DNA of 64,000 nucleotides from Phycicoccus sp. Root101 (GTDB lineage Bacteria; Actinomycetota; Actinomycetes; Actinomycetales; Dermatophilaceae): the NCBI RefSeq assembly GCF_001426245.1, contig NZ_LMCM01000007.1:124001-188000 (forward strand), written 5' to 3'. A program made the translations under genes and the position numbers. The notes under the pieces are model-generated. The model was not told the DNA's origin. It did no database searches and saw only the letters and a list, made by a program, of their open reading frames with translations. Below are positions 16,425-25,704 of the stretch, in pieces. Position 1 is the first letter of the stretch; each line of letters opens with the position of its first letter.

Positions 16425-18083
16425 TCAGCCCTCGCGCATGGGGATGCGGACGCCCTGCTCGGCAGCGGTGCGCTCGGCGATGTCGTACCCGGCGTCGACG
16501 TGCCGGATGACACCCATGGCGGGGTCGTTCGTCAGCACGCGGGCGAGCTTCTGCGCGGCCAGCTCGGTGCCGTCGGCGAGCGAGACCTGTCCGGCGTGCA
16601 GCGAACGGCCGATGCCGACGCCACCACCGTGGTGGATCGAGACCCAGCTCGCACCCGAGGAGGTGTTGACGAGGGCGTTGAGCAGGGGCCAGTCGGCGAT
16701 CGCGTCGGAGCCGTCGAGCATGGACTCGGTCTCGCGGTAGGGGCTGGCCACCGAACCCGTGTCGAGGTGGTCGCGGCCGATGACGAGCGGGGCGCTCACC
16801 TCACCGGTGCGGACCAGCTCGTTGAACGCGAGCCCGGCCTTGTCGCGCTCGCCCTGGCCGAGCCAGCAGATGCGGGCGGGCAGGCCCTGGAACGCGATCC
16901 GGTCCTGGGCGCCGCGGATCCACTTGTGCAGCCGCTCGTTGTCGGGGAACAGGTCGAGGACGGCCTTGTCGGTCGCCGCGATGTCCTTGGGGTCGCCCGA
17001 GAGCGCGGCCCAGCGGAACGGGCCCTTCCCCTCGCAGAACAGCGGGCGGATGTAGGCCGGGACGAAACCGGGGAACTCGAACGCGCGGTCGTAGCCGCCC
17101 TGCCGGGCCTCGTCGCGGATGCTGTTGCCGTAGTCGAAGACCTCGGCGCCGGCGTCCTGGAACTCGACCATCGCCTGCACGTGCCTGGCCATCGACTCGC
17201 GGGCGCGGTCGGTGAACTCCTCCGGCTTCTTGTCCGCGTACTCGTGCCAGTCGCCGAGCTCGATGCCCTCGGGCAGGTAGGACAACGGGTCGTGCGCCGA
17301 GGTCTGGTCGGTGACGATGTCGATCGGCACCCCGCGGCGCAGCAGCTCGGGGAACACCTCCGCGGCGTTGCCCACGACGCCGACGGACCAGGCGCGACGC
17401 TCGTTCTTGGCGGCGACGGCCTTGTCGATCGCCTCGTCGAGCGAGTCGGCGACCTCGTCGAGGTAGCGGTGCTCGACCCGGCGGCGCAGCCGCGACTCGT
17501 CGACGTCGACGATGAGGCAGGCGCCCTCGTTCATCGTGACGGCCAGCGGCTGGGCGCCGCCCATGCCGCCGCACCCGGCGGTCAGCGTCAGCGTGCCGGC
17601 GAGCGTTCCCCCGAAACGCTTCTCGGCGATCGCCCCGAACGTCTCGTACGTCCCCTGGACGATGCCCTGGGTGCCGATGTAGATCCACGACCCGGCCGTC
17701 ATCTGGCCGTACATCGTCAGCCCGAGGTGCTCGAGCCGGCGGAACTCGGGCCAGGTGGCCCAGTCGCCGACGAGGTTGGAGTTGGCGATGAGGACGCGCG
17801 GCGCCCACTCGTGGGTCTGCATGACCCCGACGGGACGGCCGCTCTGCACGAGCATGGTCTCGTCCTGCTTGAGCGTCGACAGGGTCCGGACCATCGCGTC
17901 GAACGACTTCCAGTCACGGGCCGCACGGCCGGTGCCGCCGTAGACGACCAGGTCGTCGGGACGCTCGGCGTTCTCGGGGTCGAGGTTGTTCATGAGCATC
18001 CGCAACGGCGCCTCGGCGCCCCAGTGGGTGGCGTGGGTCAGCTGGGTGCCGCGCGGTGAGCGGACGGGACGAGCGCCTTCCAT
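16425..18083 (-). CDS. hutU: Urocanate hydratase
   Basis: 552 aa, standard length for urocanase, which hydrates urocanate to imidazolonepropionate using tightly bound NAD+. Signature regions are all present: [11 protein letters not shown] near the N-terminus, [18 protein letters not shown], the active-site region [20 protein letters not shown] with its Cys, and [14 protein letters not shown]. The ATG at 18083 has a strong GAAGGAGA ribosome site. It follows hutH by 70 bp on the same strand, so the two form one operon. Confidence 0.97.
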   Translation of the reverse strand: MEGARPVRSPRGTQLTHATHWGAEAPLRMLMNNLDPENAERPDDLVVYGGTGRAARDWKSFDAMVRTLSTLKQDETMLVQSGRPVGVMQTHEWAPRVLIANSNLVGDWATWPEFRRLEHLGLTMYGQMTAGSWIYIGTQGIVQGTYETFGAIAEKRFGGTLAGTLTLTAGCGGMGGAQPLAVTMNEGACLIVDVDESRLRRRVEHRYLDEVADSLDEAIDKAVAAKNERRAWSVGVVGNAAEVFPELLRRGVPIDIVTDQTSAHDPLSYLPEGIELGDWHEYADKKPEEFTDRARESMARHVQAMVEFQDAGAEVFDYGNSIRDEARQGGYDRAFEFPGFVPAYIRPLFCEGKGPFRWAALSGDPKDIAATDKAVLDLFPDNERLHKWIRGAQDRIAFQGLPARICWLGQGERDKAGLAFNELVRTGEVSAPLVIGRDHLDTGSVASPYRETESMLDGSDAIADWPLLNALVNTSSGASWVSIHHGGGVGIGRSLHAGQVSLADGTELAAQKLARVLTNDPAMGVIRHVDAGYDIAERTAAEQGVRIPMREG

Positions 18084-18153
18084 GTCGTTCTCCTTCGGTG
18101 CAGTTCGGGGCTGGTGGGGCGGGCTGGTGGGGCAGGCGGGGTATGGCGCGGGG

Positions 18154-19737
18154 TCAGCTGAGCGGGCCGGTGACGGCCTCGGCCGCGGCCAGGGCCTCGC
18201 CGCTGGCGACGAGCCGGAACGCGGTCTCGATCTCGGGGGCGAGGAACCGGTCGGTGCCCGGGGCGGGGGCGCCGGCCGCACGCAGGGCGGCGACGACGGC
18301 AGCCGTGGCTGGAGCCGGCGTCAGCGGGGCCCGCAGGTCGAGAGCCCGCGCCGCGGTGAGCAGCTCGACGGCCAGGACGCGGGTGAGGCCGTCGACCGAG
18401 CGACGCAGCTTGCGGGCCGCGGACCAGCCCATCGACACGTGGTCCTCCTGCATGGCGCTGCTGGGGATCGAGTCGACCGAGGCGGGGGCGGCCAGCCTCT
18501 TCATCTCCGAGACGATCGCGGCCTGGGTGTACTGCGCGATCATGTGGCCGCTGTCGACACCGGGGTCGTCGGCGAGGAACGCGTGCAGCCCGTGGTTGCG
18601 CGAGACGTCGAGGAAGCGGTCGGTCCGTCGCTCGGAGATGGAGGCGAGGTCGGCCGCGACGATGGCGAGGAAGTCGAGCACGTAGGCGACCGGTGCCCCG
18701 TGGAAGTTGCCGTTGGACTCGACCCGGCCGTCAGGGGTGACGACCGGATTGTCGACGGCCGACGCCAGCTCGAACCCGGCCACCGTGGCGGCGTGCTCGA
18801 CGGTGTCGCGGACGCCGCCGGCGACCTGCGGCGAGCAGCGCAGGGAGTAGGCGTCCTGGACCCGGGTGCAGGCCTCGGGGTCGCGGTGGCTGTCGCGGAT
18901 CCCGCTGTCCTGCATGACCTTGCGCAGGTTCGAGGCCGACAGCGCCTGGCCGCGCTGGGGGCGCAGGGCGTGCAGGTCGGCGGCGAAGACGTCGTCGGTG
19001 CCGAGCTGGCCCTCGACGCTCATCGCAGCGGTGACGTCGGCGACCTTGAGCAGCATCCGCAGGTCGGTGATCGCGAGGACGAGCATCCCGAGCATGCCGT
19101 CGGTGCCGTTGATGAGGGCCAGCCCCTCCTTCTCGCGCAGCCCGACCGGGGTGATGCCGGCCGCGGCGAAGGCCTCCGCGGTGGGCATCTTCTCGCCCTC
19201 CGCGTCGCGGACCACGCCCTCCCCCATGAGGGCGAGCGCGCAGTGGGACAGCGGCGCGAGGTCACCGGAGCAGCCGAGCGAGCCGTACTCGTGGACCACC
19301 GGGGTGATGCCGGCGTTGAGCATCGCGACGTAGGTCGACAGCGTCTCCTCGCGGATGCCGGTGCGTCCGGTGGCCAGCGTCGAGATGCGCAGCAGCATCA
19401 GGGCCCGCACGACCTCGCGCTCGACCTCGGCACCGGAGCCGGCGGCGTGGGAGCGGACCAGGGAGCGCTGGAGCTGGGCACGCAGCTCCACCGGGATGTG
19501 CCGGGTGGCCAACGCGCCGAAGCCAGTCGAGACGCCGTAGTGCGCCTGGGTGTCGTCGGCCAGCGCCTCGATCACGGCACGGGTCCGACGGACCTCCCCC
19601 AGCGACTGGGGCGAGAGCTCGACCGGGGCGTCGTGGCGGGCGACGGCGACGACGTCCTCGAAGGACAGCGCGCCGATCCCGACGGTGACCGGGGCGACCG
19701 AGGACGCGGCGCCGGAGAGGGGTGCAGTGGTGGTCAT
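18154..19737 (-). CDS. hutH: Histidine ammonia-lyase
   Basis: 527 aa; deaminates L-histidine to trans-urocanate, the first step of the pathway. The MIO prosthetic-group triad sits in [14 protein letters not shown] with Cys156-Ser157-Gly158. Most proteobacterial enzymes have Ala in the first position; Cys is also found in actinobacterial HutH as far as I recall, and the Ser that is dehydrated is present. The catalytic Tyr (GVSTGFG region, Tyr67) and the [12 protein letters not shown] block are conserved. The ATG at 19737 follows a G-run. The palindrome at 19792-19807 is 55 bp upstream. Confidence 0.97.
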   Translation of the reverse strand: MTTTAPLSGAASSVAPVTVGIGALSFEDVVAVARHDAPVELSPQSLGEVRRTRAVIEALADDTQAHYGVSTGFGALATRHIPVELRAQLQRSLVRSHAAGSGAEVEREVVRALMLLRISTLATGRTGIREETLSTYVAMLNAGITPVVHEYGSLGCSGDLAPLSHCALALMGEGVVRDAEGEKMPTAEAFAAAGITPVGLREKEGLALINGTDGMLGMLVLAITDLRMLLKVADVTAAMSVEGQLGTDDVFAADLHALRPQRGQALSASNLRKVMQDSGIRDSHRDPEACTRVQDAYSLRCSPQVAGGVRDTVEHAATVAGFELASAVDNPVVTPDGRVESNGNFHGAPVAYVLDFLAIVAADLASISERRTDRFLDVSRNHGLHAFLADDPGVDSGHMIAQYTQAAIVSEMKRLAAPASVDSIPSSAMQEDHVSMGWSAARKLRRSVDGLTRVLAVELLTAARALDLRAPLTPAPATAAVVAALRAAGAPAPGTDRFLAPEIETAFRLVASGEALAAAEAVTGPLS

Positions 19738-19791
19738 CCCCCCATCACAGCGGAGCCAGGGCCCGCACAGGAGTCCTGCGGGCGGCATACC

Positions 19792-19807
19792 GTCTCGGAT
19801 GCGAGAC
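19792..19807. promoter_or_regulatory. hut palindrome, copy 2 (upstream of hutH)
   Basis: GTCTCGGATGCGAGAC, a perfect 7+4+7 inverted repeat when extended by one base on each side. It differs from the copy at 14241-14256 by one base, tying both hut operons to one regulator. Confidence 0.75.
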
Positions 19808-19922
19808 GTAGCTGCATGGTGCCACGACCGACCGCACGGGGGGCGCCGCGGGTCACGCGAACCAAAGGGGTCGCCCAGGTGTCGTCCAGGTGTCAGCATC
19901 AGGAGCAGAGCCGAGGTGGGCG

Positions 19923-20417
19923 ATGGACAGTCAGGACGCCGTCCGACGCGTGTATGCCGCGTCGTACCGCCGCCTCGTCGTGCAGATGCTCGCCCTGAGC
20001 GGCGACCAGGCCGAGGCGGAGGACGCGGTCCAGGAGGCGTTCGTCAAGGCCATCGGCCTCGGACGGCGCTTCGCCAGGCTGGACAACCCGGAGGCGTGGC
20101 TGCGGACGGTGGCCCTCAACCAGCTGCGCAACCGTTGGCGCCACCTGGCGATCGTGCAACGACGGGGCGCACAGGTGCCCGGCCCCGCCATGGCCCTGGA
20201 GCTCGGTCCCGACCATGTCGCCCTCGTCGCCGCCCTCGCCACCCTCGCCCCGGACCTGCGCACCGTCGCCGTCCTGCACTACGTCGCGGACCGCTCCGTC
20301 CTGCAGGTCGCCAGGGAGCTCGACATCCCCGAGGGCACCGTGAAGTCACGGCTGTCCCGGGCCAGGGAGCAGCTGTCGCTGCTGCTCACCGAGGTGGAGG
20401 AGCACGAGCATGCCTGA
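19923..20417 (+). CDS. ECF-type RNA polymerase sigma factor (SigE-like)
   Basis: 164 aa. Region 2 is YAASYRRLVVQMLALSGDQAEAEDAVQEAFVKAI...NPEAWLRTVALNQ; region 4 is LATLAPDLRTVAVLHYVADRSVLQVARELDIPEGTVKSRLSRAREQL, a typical sigma-70 helix-turn-helix. Region 3 is absent, as in ECF sigmas. The ATG at 19923 has GAGGTGGG upstream; a longer frame is possible but has no ribosome site. The 3' end overlaps the next gene by 8 bp, so the sigma factor and its membrane partner are coupled. Confidence 0.9.
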   Translation: MDSQDAVRRVYAASYRRLVVQMLALSGDQAEAEDAVQEAFVKAIGLGRRFARLDNPEAWLRTVALNQLRNRWRHLAIVQRRGAQVPGPAMALELGPDHVALVAALATLAPDLRTVAVLHYVADRSVLQVARELDIPEGTVKSRLSRAREQLSLLLTEVEEHEHA

Positions 20418-21435
20418 CATCCGGAGCCTGACCCTCCAGCTCGAGCAGCGCCTCGAACCACCGGTGTTCGACGACCTGGTCGAGGTCGCCGCACGTCGCC
20501 GGCGGGCGCGGCGCTCCTTCGTGGGAGTGCTGTCGCTGGTCGTCGCCGTGGCCGTGGCCCTCTCGACCTTCGGACCGGGACGTCCCACCACGCTGCCCGC
20601 GGCCCCTAACGTCCACGACCAGCAGGTCGCGGACATCTTCCGCAACCCCCGCGGCTCGCTGGTCCTCGAGACCGAGGCACCCGGCGAACCGTCCGTGACG
20701 GCCGAGCTGTGGACCCGGTGCAACGGCACCAGCCCGGCCACCAGCGGGCGGTGCGGGAGTGCCGTGCAGGTCGTCGCCCACGACCTCACGCGGACGTGGG
20801 TCCTGCCCTCGAACGGCTACGTGCGGCTGGACTTCCTGTCCGACGGGCGGTTCTACCTCGAGGGCGCCGACGGGCGGGCGCAGGTCCTCGACCCGCGCCT
20901 GCCGGATCCCGTCGACCTCAGGGACCTGCGCTCCCACGCCTTCGTCCGTCCCCGCCCCGGCCTCACGACGACGCGCTGCCTCGGGGGCCTGCTCTGCGTC
21001 GTGGACCTGGCGAGGCGGACGGTGGCGCCGCTGGACGTGGACAACCAGCACTGGTCTGCCGACCGCGGCTCGGTCCTGTGGGGGTATGCCGACACGTTCA
21101 CCGACCCCAACGGCGTGGACTTCAGCTACGAGGCGCGCTGGGTCGAACCGGACGGGTCCCGCGGCCGGCACGTCCTGGCCACCAGGGAGCCGGTCCGGGT
21201 GGTCATGTGCGACGTGAGCACGGCAGACACCCTCGCCTACTACGTCGTGCCGGTCGGCTGGGAGGGCTCCGACCCGGCCCTGGCCGCGAGCACGTGGACG
21301 CACGGCACGCTGCACGTGAGCACCGACCGCGGAGCCGGCTGGAGCGTGCGACAGGTCCCGGTGACCGCCGTCGGCGAGGTGGCCGACTCACGACTCGCGG
21401 AGGACTGGCCCTCATGGCCGCAGGTCCGTCCGTGA
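20410..21435 (+). CDS. Single-pass membrane protein coupled to the sigma factor (candidate anti-sigma or sensor)
   Basis: 341 aa. A short cytoplasmic N-terminus (about 35 residues) ends in RRRRARR, then one transmembrane helix (SFVGVLSLVVAVAVALSTFG), then a large extracellular domain of beta-strand-rich sequence reminiscent of sialidase/BNR-like repeats (ending STDRGAGWSVRQVPV). It overlaps the sigma gene by 8 bp, the position of an anti-sigma factor. The Zn-binding HxxxCxxC of ZAS anti-sigmas is missing, so it may be a non-zinc anti-sigma or only a co-regulated surface protein. I do not recognise a named family. Confidence 0.75.
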   Translation: MPDIRSLTLQLEQRLEPPVFDDLVEVAARRRRARRSFVGVLSLVVAVAVALSTFGPGRPTTLPAAPNVHDQQVADIFRNPRGSLVLETEAPGEPSVTAELWTRCNGTSPATSGRCGSAVQVVAHDLTRTWVLPSNGYVRLDFLSDGRFYLEGADGRAQVLDPRLPDPVDLRDLRSHAFVRPRPGLTTTRCLGGLLCVVDLARRTVAPLDVDNQHWSADRGSVLWGYADTFTDPNGVDFSYEARWVEPDGSRGRHVLATREPVRVVMCDVSTADTLAYYVVPVGWEGSDPALAASTWTHGTLHVSTDRGAGWSVRQVPVTAVGEVADSRLAEDWPSWPQVRP

Positions 21436-21437
21436 GC

Positions 21438-21499
21438 GGGGAGGGGTTCGCACCCCGCCCCGTCCGAGGGGGTCGGGCGCCCATGAGGGGTGGGCGCCC
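21438..21499. terminator. Two adjacent hairpins between convergent genes
   Basis: Hairpin A (21438-21461) pairs GGGG-A-GGGGT with ACCCC-G-CCCC around TCGC. Hairpin B (21475-21499) pairs GGGCGCCCA with TGGGCGCCC around a 7 nt loop. They fill the gap between the ends of the sigma/anti-sigma operon and rraA and can serve both strands. Confidence 0.65.
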
Positions 21500-21553
21500 G
21501 CACCCGGCTCGCACCACCGTCGCCGCGGAGGTCCGGAGTCGGGACCCGTCGGG

Positions 21554-22048
21554 TCAGGCCCTCGTGGCGAGGATGCCGTCCTCGTCGGCCCACAGGGTCT
21601 GACCCGGCACGAAGTCGACACCACCGAAGCTCACGACCACGTCGCGCTCCCCGACACCGTCCTTGGCGCTCTTGCGGGGGTTCGAGCCGAGGGCCAGTGT
21701 CCCCATCGGCAGGCCACGCAGGGCCACCACGTCACGGACGGCGCCGTGGATGACGACCCCGGCCCAGCCGTTGGCCACTGCGGCCGCGGCGATGAGGTCA
21801 CCCATGAGGGCCGACTCCAGCGACGCACCCCCGTCGACCACCAGCACCTTGCCCTGACCGGGCTCGTTCAGCGTCGCCTTGACCAGCGCGTTGTCGCGGT
21901 GGCACCGGATCGTGCTGATGGTGCCGTGGAACACGGTCCGGCCGCCGTAGTGGCGCAGCTGCACCGAGCAGGACTGGAGGGCCTCGCCGTGCTCGTCGTA
22001 GAGGTCGGCCGTCGCAATGCCGGTCTGGTCGGTCGTCTGGTCGCTCAC
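21554..22048 (-). CDS. rraA: RraA family protein (RNase E regulator-like / aldolase-fold)
   Basis: 164 aa from the GTG at 22048. The RraA fold motifs [38 protein letters not shown] and [18 protein letters not shown] are clear. E. coli RraA inhibits RNase E; other members are HMG/CHA aldolases or oxaloacetate decarboxylases, and the position after tctCBA makes a carboxylic-acid enzyme role equally reasonable. It is the last gene of the tctCBA-uspA-rraA run, 4 bp after uspA. The apparent longer frame to 22351 is shadow sequence of uspA. Confidence 0.88.
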   Translation of the reverse strand: MSDQTTDQTGIATADLYDEHGEALQSCSVQLRHYGGRTVFHGTISTIRCHRDNALVKATLNEPGQGKVLVVDGGASLESALMGDLIAAAAVANGWAGVVIHGAVRDVVALRGLPMGTLALGSNPRKSAKDGVGERDVVVSFGGVDFVPGQTLWADEDGILATRA

Positions 22049-22052
22049 GGGC

Positions 22053-22445
22053 TCAGCCTGCCTTGACCGCGAGGACGGGGCAGTGCGCGTCGAGCAGGAT
22101 CCGCTGTGCCGCCGAGCCCAGGAGCAGCTTGCCGACCGGGGTGCGGTGGCGCAGGCCGATGACGATGACCGACACCTCCTCCTGCTCCGACACGTCGAGC
22201 AGCACCTCGGCCGCGTCGCCACCCTCGGCGATCTGGCGCACCTCGAACTCGAGGTCCAGCTCGTCGAGGTCACGGCGGACCCGGTCGAGCTGGTCCTGGC
22301 CGGCGCGGCGGGCGTCCACCAGGACGTCGTCGCGGGACATGTTGACGACAAGCAGCCGCTCGCCGCGGCGGCGAGCCTCGGCGACGGACGCGGTGAGCGC
22401 CGCCTCGCCGAGGGCGTTGGGCACGAAGCCCACGAGAACAGTCAT
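22053..22445 (-). CDS. Universal stress protein UspA family
   Basis: 130 aa, one Usp domain. Begins [17 protein letters not shown] and ends with the nucleotide-binding pattern [32 protein letters not shown] (G-2x-G-9x-G(S) type), suggesting an ATP-binding member. The ATG is one base from the tctA stop. In the tct context it may tune transport to energy state; that is inference. Confidence 0.88.
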   Translation of the reverse strand: MTVLVGFVPNALGEAALTASVAEARRRGERLLVVNMSRDDVLVDARRAGQDQLDRVRRDLDELDLEFEVRQIAEGGDAAEVLLDVSEQEEVSVIVIGLRHRTPVGKLLLGSAAQRILLDAHCPVLAVKAG

Positions 22446-22446
22446 G

Positions 22447-24024
22447 TCAGGCCTCCGAGGAGTTGAAGCTGTGTCCGGCGCGGGCGTTGGTGAGCGGTTC
22501 GGGCCCGTCGCCCCCGGCGTCGCCGCCCCCGGGGCCTCGACGGCCACGGCGACCGCGGACCAGGCTGACCAACGGCCAGGCGATCGCGATGACGATGAGC
22601 GCGTAGCAGAACCACGCGACCGGACCACCGATGAGACCGGAGAGGTCGCCACCCGTGAGCTGCAGGGCGCGACGCCCCTGGCGCTCGACGAGCGGCCCCA
22701 GGATGACGCCGACGATGAGCGGCAGGACCGGGAGACCGAAGCGCCGCATCGCGAACCCGATCAGGCCCAGCACGAGCAGCAGCCACAGGTCGAACGGCTG
22801 GGAGTTGACGGCATACGCACCCATGGAGGCGAAGAAGAGGATGCCGGCGTAGAGGTAGGGGCGCGGGATCTGGAGCAGCTTCGCCCACGCCGGTGCCAGC
22901 GGCAGGTTGAGCAGCAGCAGCATGAGATTGCCGACGAAGAGGCTGGCGATGAGGGCCCAGACGAGGGCCGGCTCCTTGGTGAGGAGCAGCGGTCCGGGCT
23001 CGATGCCCCAGCCCTGCAGCGCCGCGAGCATGATCGCCGCGGTGGCGTTGGTCGGCAGGCCCAGCGCGAGCATCGGCACGAGCGTGCCTGCGGCAGAGGC
23101 GTTGTTGGCTGCCTCGGGTCCGGCGACGCCCTCGATGGCGCCGTGCCCGAACTCCTCCGGGTGCTTGGTGAGCTTCTTCTCCGCGGTGTAGGAGAGCAGG
23201 GTCGGGATCTCCGCACCACCCGCGGGGAGTGCGCCGAACGGGAAGCCGAGAGCGGTGCCGCGCAGCCACGGCTTCCAGGAGCGGCGCCAGTCGTCGCGGC
23301 CCATCCAGGGACGCCCGACGGGGATGACCGAGCCGGCCTTGCGGCGCAGGTGGGCGGCGACCCACAGGGCCTCGCCGACCGCGAAGATGCCGACGGCCAC
23401 CACGACCACGTCGATGCCGTCCGCCAGCTGCGGCAGGCCACCGGTGAGGCGCTGCTGTCCGGTGACGAAGTCGATGCCGACGACGCCGATCGTCAGGCCG
23501 ACGAGCAGAGCCGCCATCCCACGGATCCGTGAGGCGCCGAGCACCGCGGTCACACCGGTGAAGGTGAGCAGGATGATCGCGAGGTACTCCGGCGCGCCGA
23601 GGCTGATCGCGAACTTCACGACCTGCGGCATGAGGAAGACGATGCCGAGCGTGCCGATGGTGCCGGCGACGAAGGAGCCGATGGCCGAGGTGGCGAGCGC
23701 CTGGGCGGCCCGGCCCGCCTTGGCCATCTTGTTGCCCTCGATGGCGGTGACGACCGACGAGGACTCTCCCGGGGTGTTGAGCAGGATCGAGGTGGTCGAC
23801 CCGCCGTACATGCCGCCGTAGAAGATGCCCGCGAACAGGATCAGTCCCTGGACCGGCTCGAGGCCGTAGGTGATCGGCAGGAGGAGCGCGACCGTCATGG
23901 CCGGTCCGATGCCGGGCAGCACGCCGACGGCCGTGCCGACGGTGACGCCGAGCAGGGCGATGAGGAGGTTCATCGGCGACAGGACGTCGCCGAAGCCCCC
24001 GATGAGGCTGTTGATGTTGTCCAT
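22447..24024 (-). CDS. tctA: Tripartite tricarboxylate transporter, large membrane subunit TctA
   Basis: 525 aa with about 12 hydrophobic helices. Family motifs: [39 protein letters not shown] and a symmetric second copy, [13 protein letters not shown]...[15 protein letters not shown]. The C-terminus has a Gly/Arg-rich cytoplasmic tail. It works with TctB and the periplasmic-type binding protein TctC to import citrate-like acids using the ion gradient. The start overlaps the tctB stop by one base. Confidence 0.94.
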   Translation of the reverse strand: MDNINSLIGGFGDVLSPMNLLIALLGVTVGTAVGVLPGIGPAMTVALLLPITYGLEPVQGLILFAGIFYGGMYGGSTTSILLNTPGESSSVVTAIEGNKMAKAGRAAQALATSAIGSFVAGTIGTLGIVFLMPQVVKFAISLGAPEYLAIILLTFTGVTAVLGASRIRGMAALLVGLTIGVVGIDFVTGQQRLTGGLPQLADGIDVVVVAVGIFAVGEALWVAAHLRRKAGSVIPVGRPWMGRDDWRRSWKPWLRGTALGFPFGALPAGGAEIPTLLSYTAEKKLTKHPEEFGHGAIEGVAGPEAANNASAAGTLVPMLALGLPTNATAAIMLAALQGWGIEPGPLLLTKEPALVWALIASLFVGNLMLLLLNLPLAPAWAKLLQIPRPYLYAGILFFASMGAYAVNSQPFDLWLLLVLGLIGFAMRRFGLPVLPLIVGVILGPLVERQGRRALQLTGGDLSGLIGGPVAWFCYALIVIAIAWPLVSLVRGRRGRRGPGGGDAGGDGPEPLTNARAGHSFNSSEA

Positions 24025-24578
24025 CAGAGGATTCCCTGCAGGATGCCCGCGGGCAGGTTGACGCCGAGGCCGATCGCGAAGGCGTAGAAGGTGATGAGCG
24101 AGAGCGCCACCCCGGCCGCGAGACCGCGGACGTGGTGGCGGTTGCCGAGCGCGAACGCGGAGCCCCAGAAGAGCAGGGCCCCGCTGATCACCCAGCCCAG
24201 CGGCTCGATGAGCACGGCGTTGACCGCGAAGGCGCCGATGAGCAGGCCGATGGTGCGCCAGTCGACGCTGGTCTCCAGGTCGATGTCCTCACCCTCCTCC
24301 GCCTCACCGGCGCCCCCGCGGGCGACGTCCACGGCATACAGGACGGCGACGATGATCAGCAGCACCCCGAGCAGGATCGGCATGGGCTTGGGGCCCACCG
24401 GGTCGTTGCTGCTCGCCACGGCGCCGATGCGGCTGGCGTCGAACAGGACGTAGGCACCGAGCAGGCCGAGGCCGGCGCACAGTCCGTACTGCGCGCGGTC
24501 CTTCGTCCCGTGTCCCGTGCCGTCGACAGCGCCGGCAGCGCTGGTGTCGACCGTCGTCTCGGGGTGCTGCTGGCTCAT
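24024..24578 (-). CDS. tctB: Tripartite tricarboxylate transporter, small membrane subunit TctB
   Basis: 184 aa; a polar N-terminal tail of about 30 residues and an acidic loop ([10 protein letters not shown]) between two pairs of hydrophobic helices, the four-helix layout of TctB. Conserved [10 protein letters not shown] and [19 protein letters not shown] overlaps the tctC stop by 4 bp. Confidence 0.9.
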   Translation of the reverse strand: MSQQHPETTVDTSAAGAVDGTGHGTKDRAQYGLCAGLGLLGAYVLFDASRIGAVASSNDPVGPKPMPILLGVLLIIVAVLYAVDVARGGAGEAEEGEDIDLETSVDWRTIGLLIGAFAVNAVLIEPLGWVISGALLFWGSAFALGNRHHVRGLAAGVALSLITFYAFAIGLGVNLPAGILQGIL

Positions 24579-25597
24579 GCGAGGCCCAGTTCCTTGAGGA
24601 TGTCGGCGACCTGGGTGTCCTGCTCCTTGAGGAAGGTGCCGAACTCGTCACCGGTCTCGAACGCGTCGGTCCAGCCGCGCTTGGCCTCCTCGTCCTTCCA
24701 GGCCTTCGAGCCGTGCATCTTCGTCAGGGCGTTGATCCAGACCTGCTTGTCGGCGTCGGAGATGCCGGGGGGCGCCACGATTCCGCGCCAGTTCGTGAAG
24801 ACGAGGTCGATGCCCTGGTCCTTGAGCGTCTTGACGTCCTTGAGGGCGTCGATCGGCTGCTCGCTGGTCACCGCGAGCACCCGCACCTCTCCGGCCTCGA
24901 CCTGGTCGAGGAACTCACCGAAACCACTGGCACCGAAGGCGATCTTGTTGCCCAGCAGGGCCGGGAGGAGCTCGCCGCCACCGTCGTAGGACACGTAGCT
25001 GACGGACTTGGGGTCGATGCCGACCGCCTTGGCCAGCTGCATCGGGAGCAGGTGGTCGGGACCGCCCGGCGAGGAGCCGCCACCCACGGCGAGCTTCTTG
25101 GGGTCGGCCTTCCAGGCGGCCACGAGCTGGTTGATGTCCTTGTAGGGCGAGTCCTTCGGCACGACGATGGCGCCGGCCTCCTCGATCAGCTTGGCGATCG
25201 GCGTGGTGTCGTTCAGGGTCGCCTTCGACTTCTGCGTGTAGGCCGCGCCCACGACACCCAGGCCCATCTGCATGGCCAGCTTGCCGTTGCCCTTCTCGTT
25301 GACCACGCGCTGCAGGCCCACCGTGCCACCGGCACCCGGGAGGTTGAACACCTGCACCGAGTTGGTGATCTTGTCGGACTCCAGGACCTTGGCCGCCGTG
25401 CGGGCCGTGGTGTCGTAACCGCCGCCGGGGGAGTTCGGGACCATGAGCTGCAGGCCGCTGGCCGGCTTGCCGTCGGCCGCACCGGTCGCGCCGGCTGCGG
25501 TGTCGTCGCCCTGCTTGGCGGTGGCGCCGCAGGCGGAGACGAGCAGGGTGGAGGCCATGGCTACCGCGGCAACCAGACCGGTGTATCGAGCTCTCAT
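24575..25597 (-). CDS. tctC: Tripartite tricarboxylate transporter solute-binding lipoprotein TctC (BUG family)
   Basis: 340 aa. Lipoprotein signal with lipobox LLVSAC, then an acidic Gly/Ala linker, then the BUG fold: MVPNSPGGGYDTTAR near the start of the domain and NLPGAGGTVGLQRV, which line the carboxylate site. Start ATG has AAAGAGG upstream. First gene of the five-gene tct run and divergent from the CitA-type kinase, which should sense the same acid. The ligand may be citrate, another tricarboxylate or an aromatic acid; BUG proteins vary. Confidence 0.93.
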   Translation of the reverse strand: MRARYTGLVAAVAMASTLLVSACGATAKQGDDTAAGATGAADGKPASGLQLMVPNSPGGGYDTTARTAAKVLESDKITNSVQVFNLPGAGGTVGLQRVVNEKGNGKLAMQMGLGVVGAAYTQKSKATLNDTTPIAKLIEEAGAIVVPKDSPYKDINQLVAAWKADPKKLAVGGGSSPGGPDHLLPMQLAKAVGIDPKSVSYVSYDGGGELLPALLGNKIAFGASGFGEFLDQVEAGEVRVLAVTSEQPIDALKDVKTLKDQGIDLVFTNWRGIVAPPGISDADKQVWINALTKMHGSKAWKDEEAKRGWTDAFETGDEFGTFLKEQDTQVADILKELGLA

Positions 25598-25704
25598 CGT
25601 TGAGGCCTCTTTCGCGTGGAAGGGGTCGAGCGGGATGATCGTGCTCGTCCGGTACGTCCTACGTCGCCCTTGTGTCACCAGAGAAGGTTGAGTTCATAGT
25701 GGTC

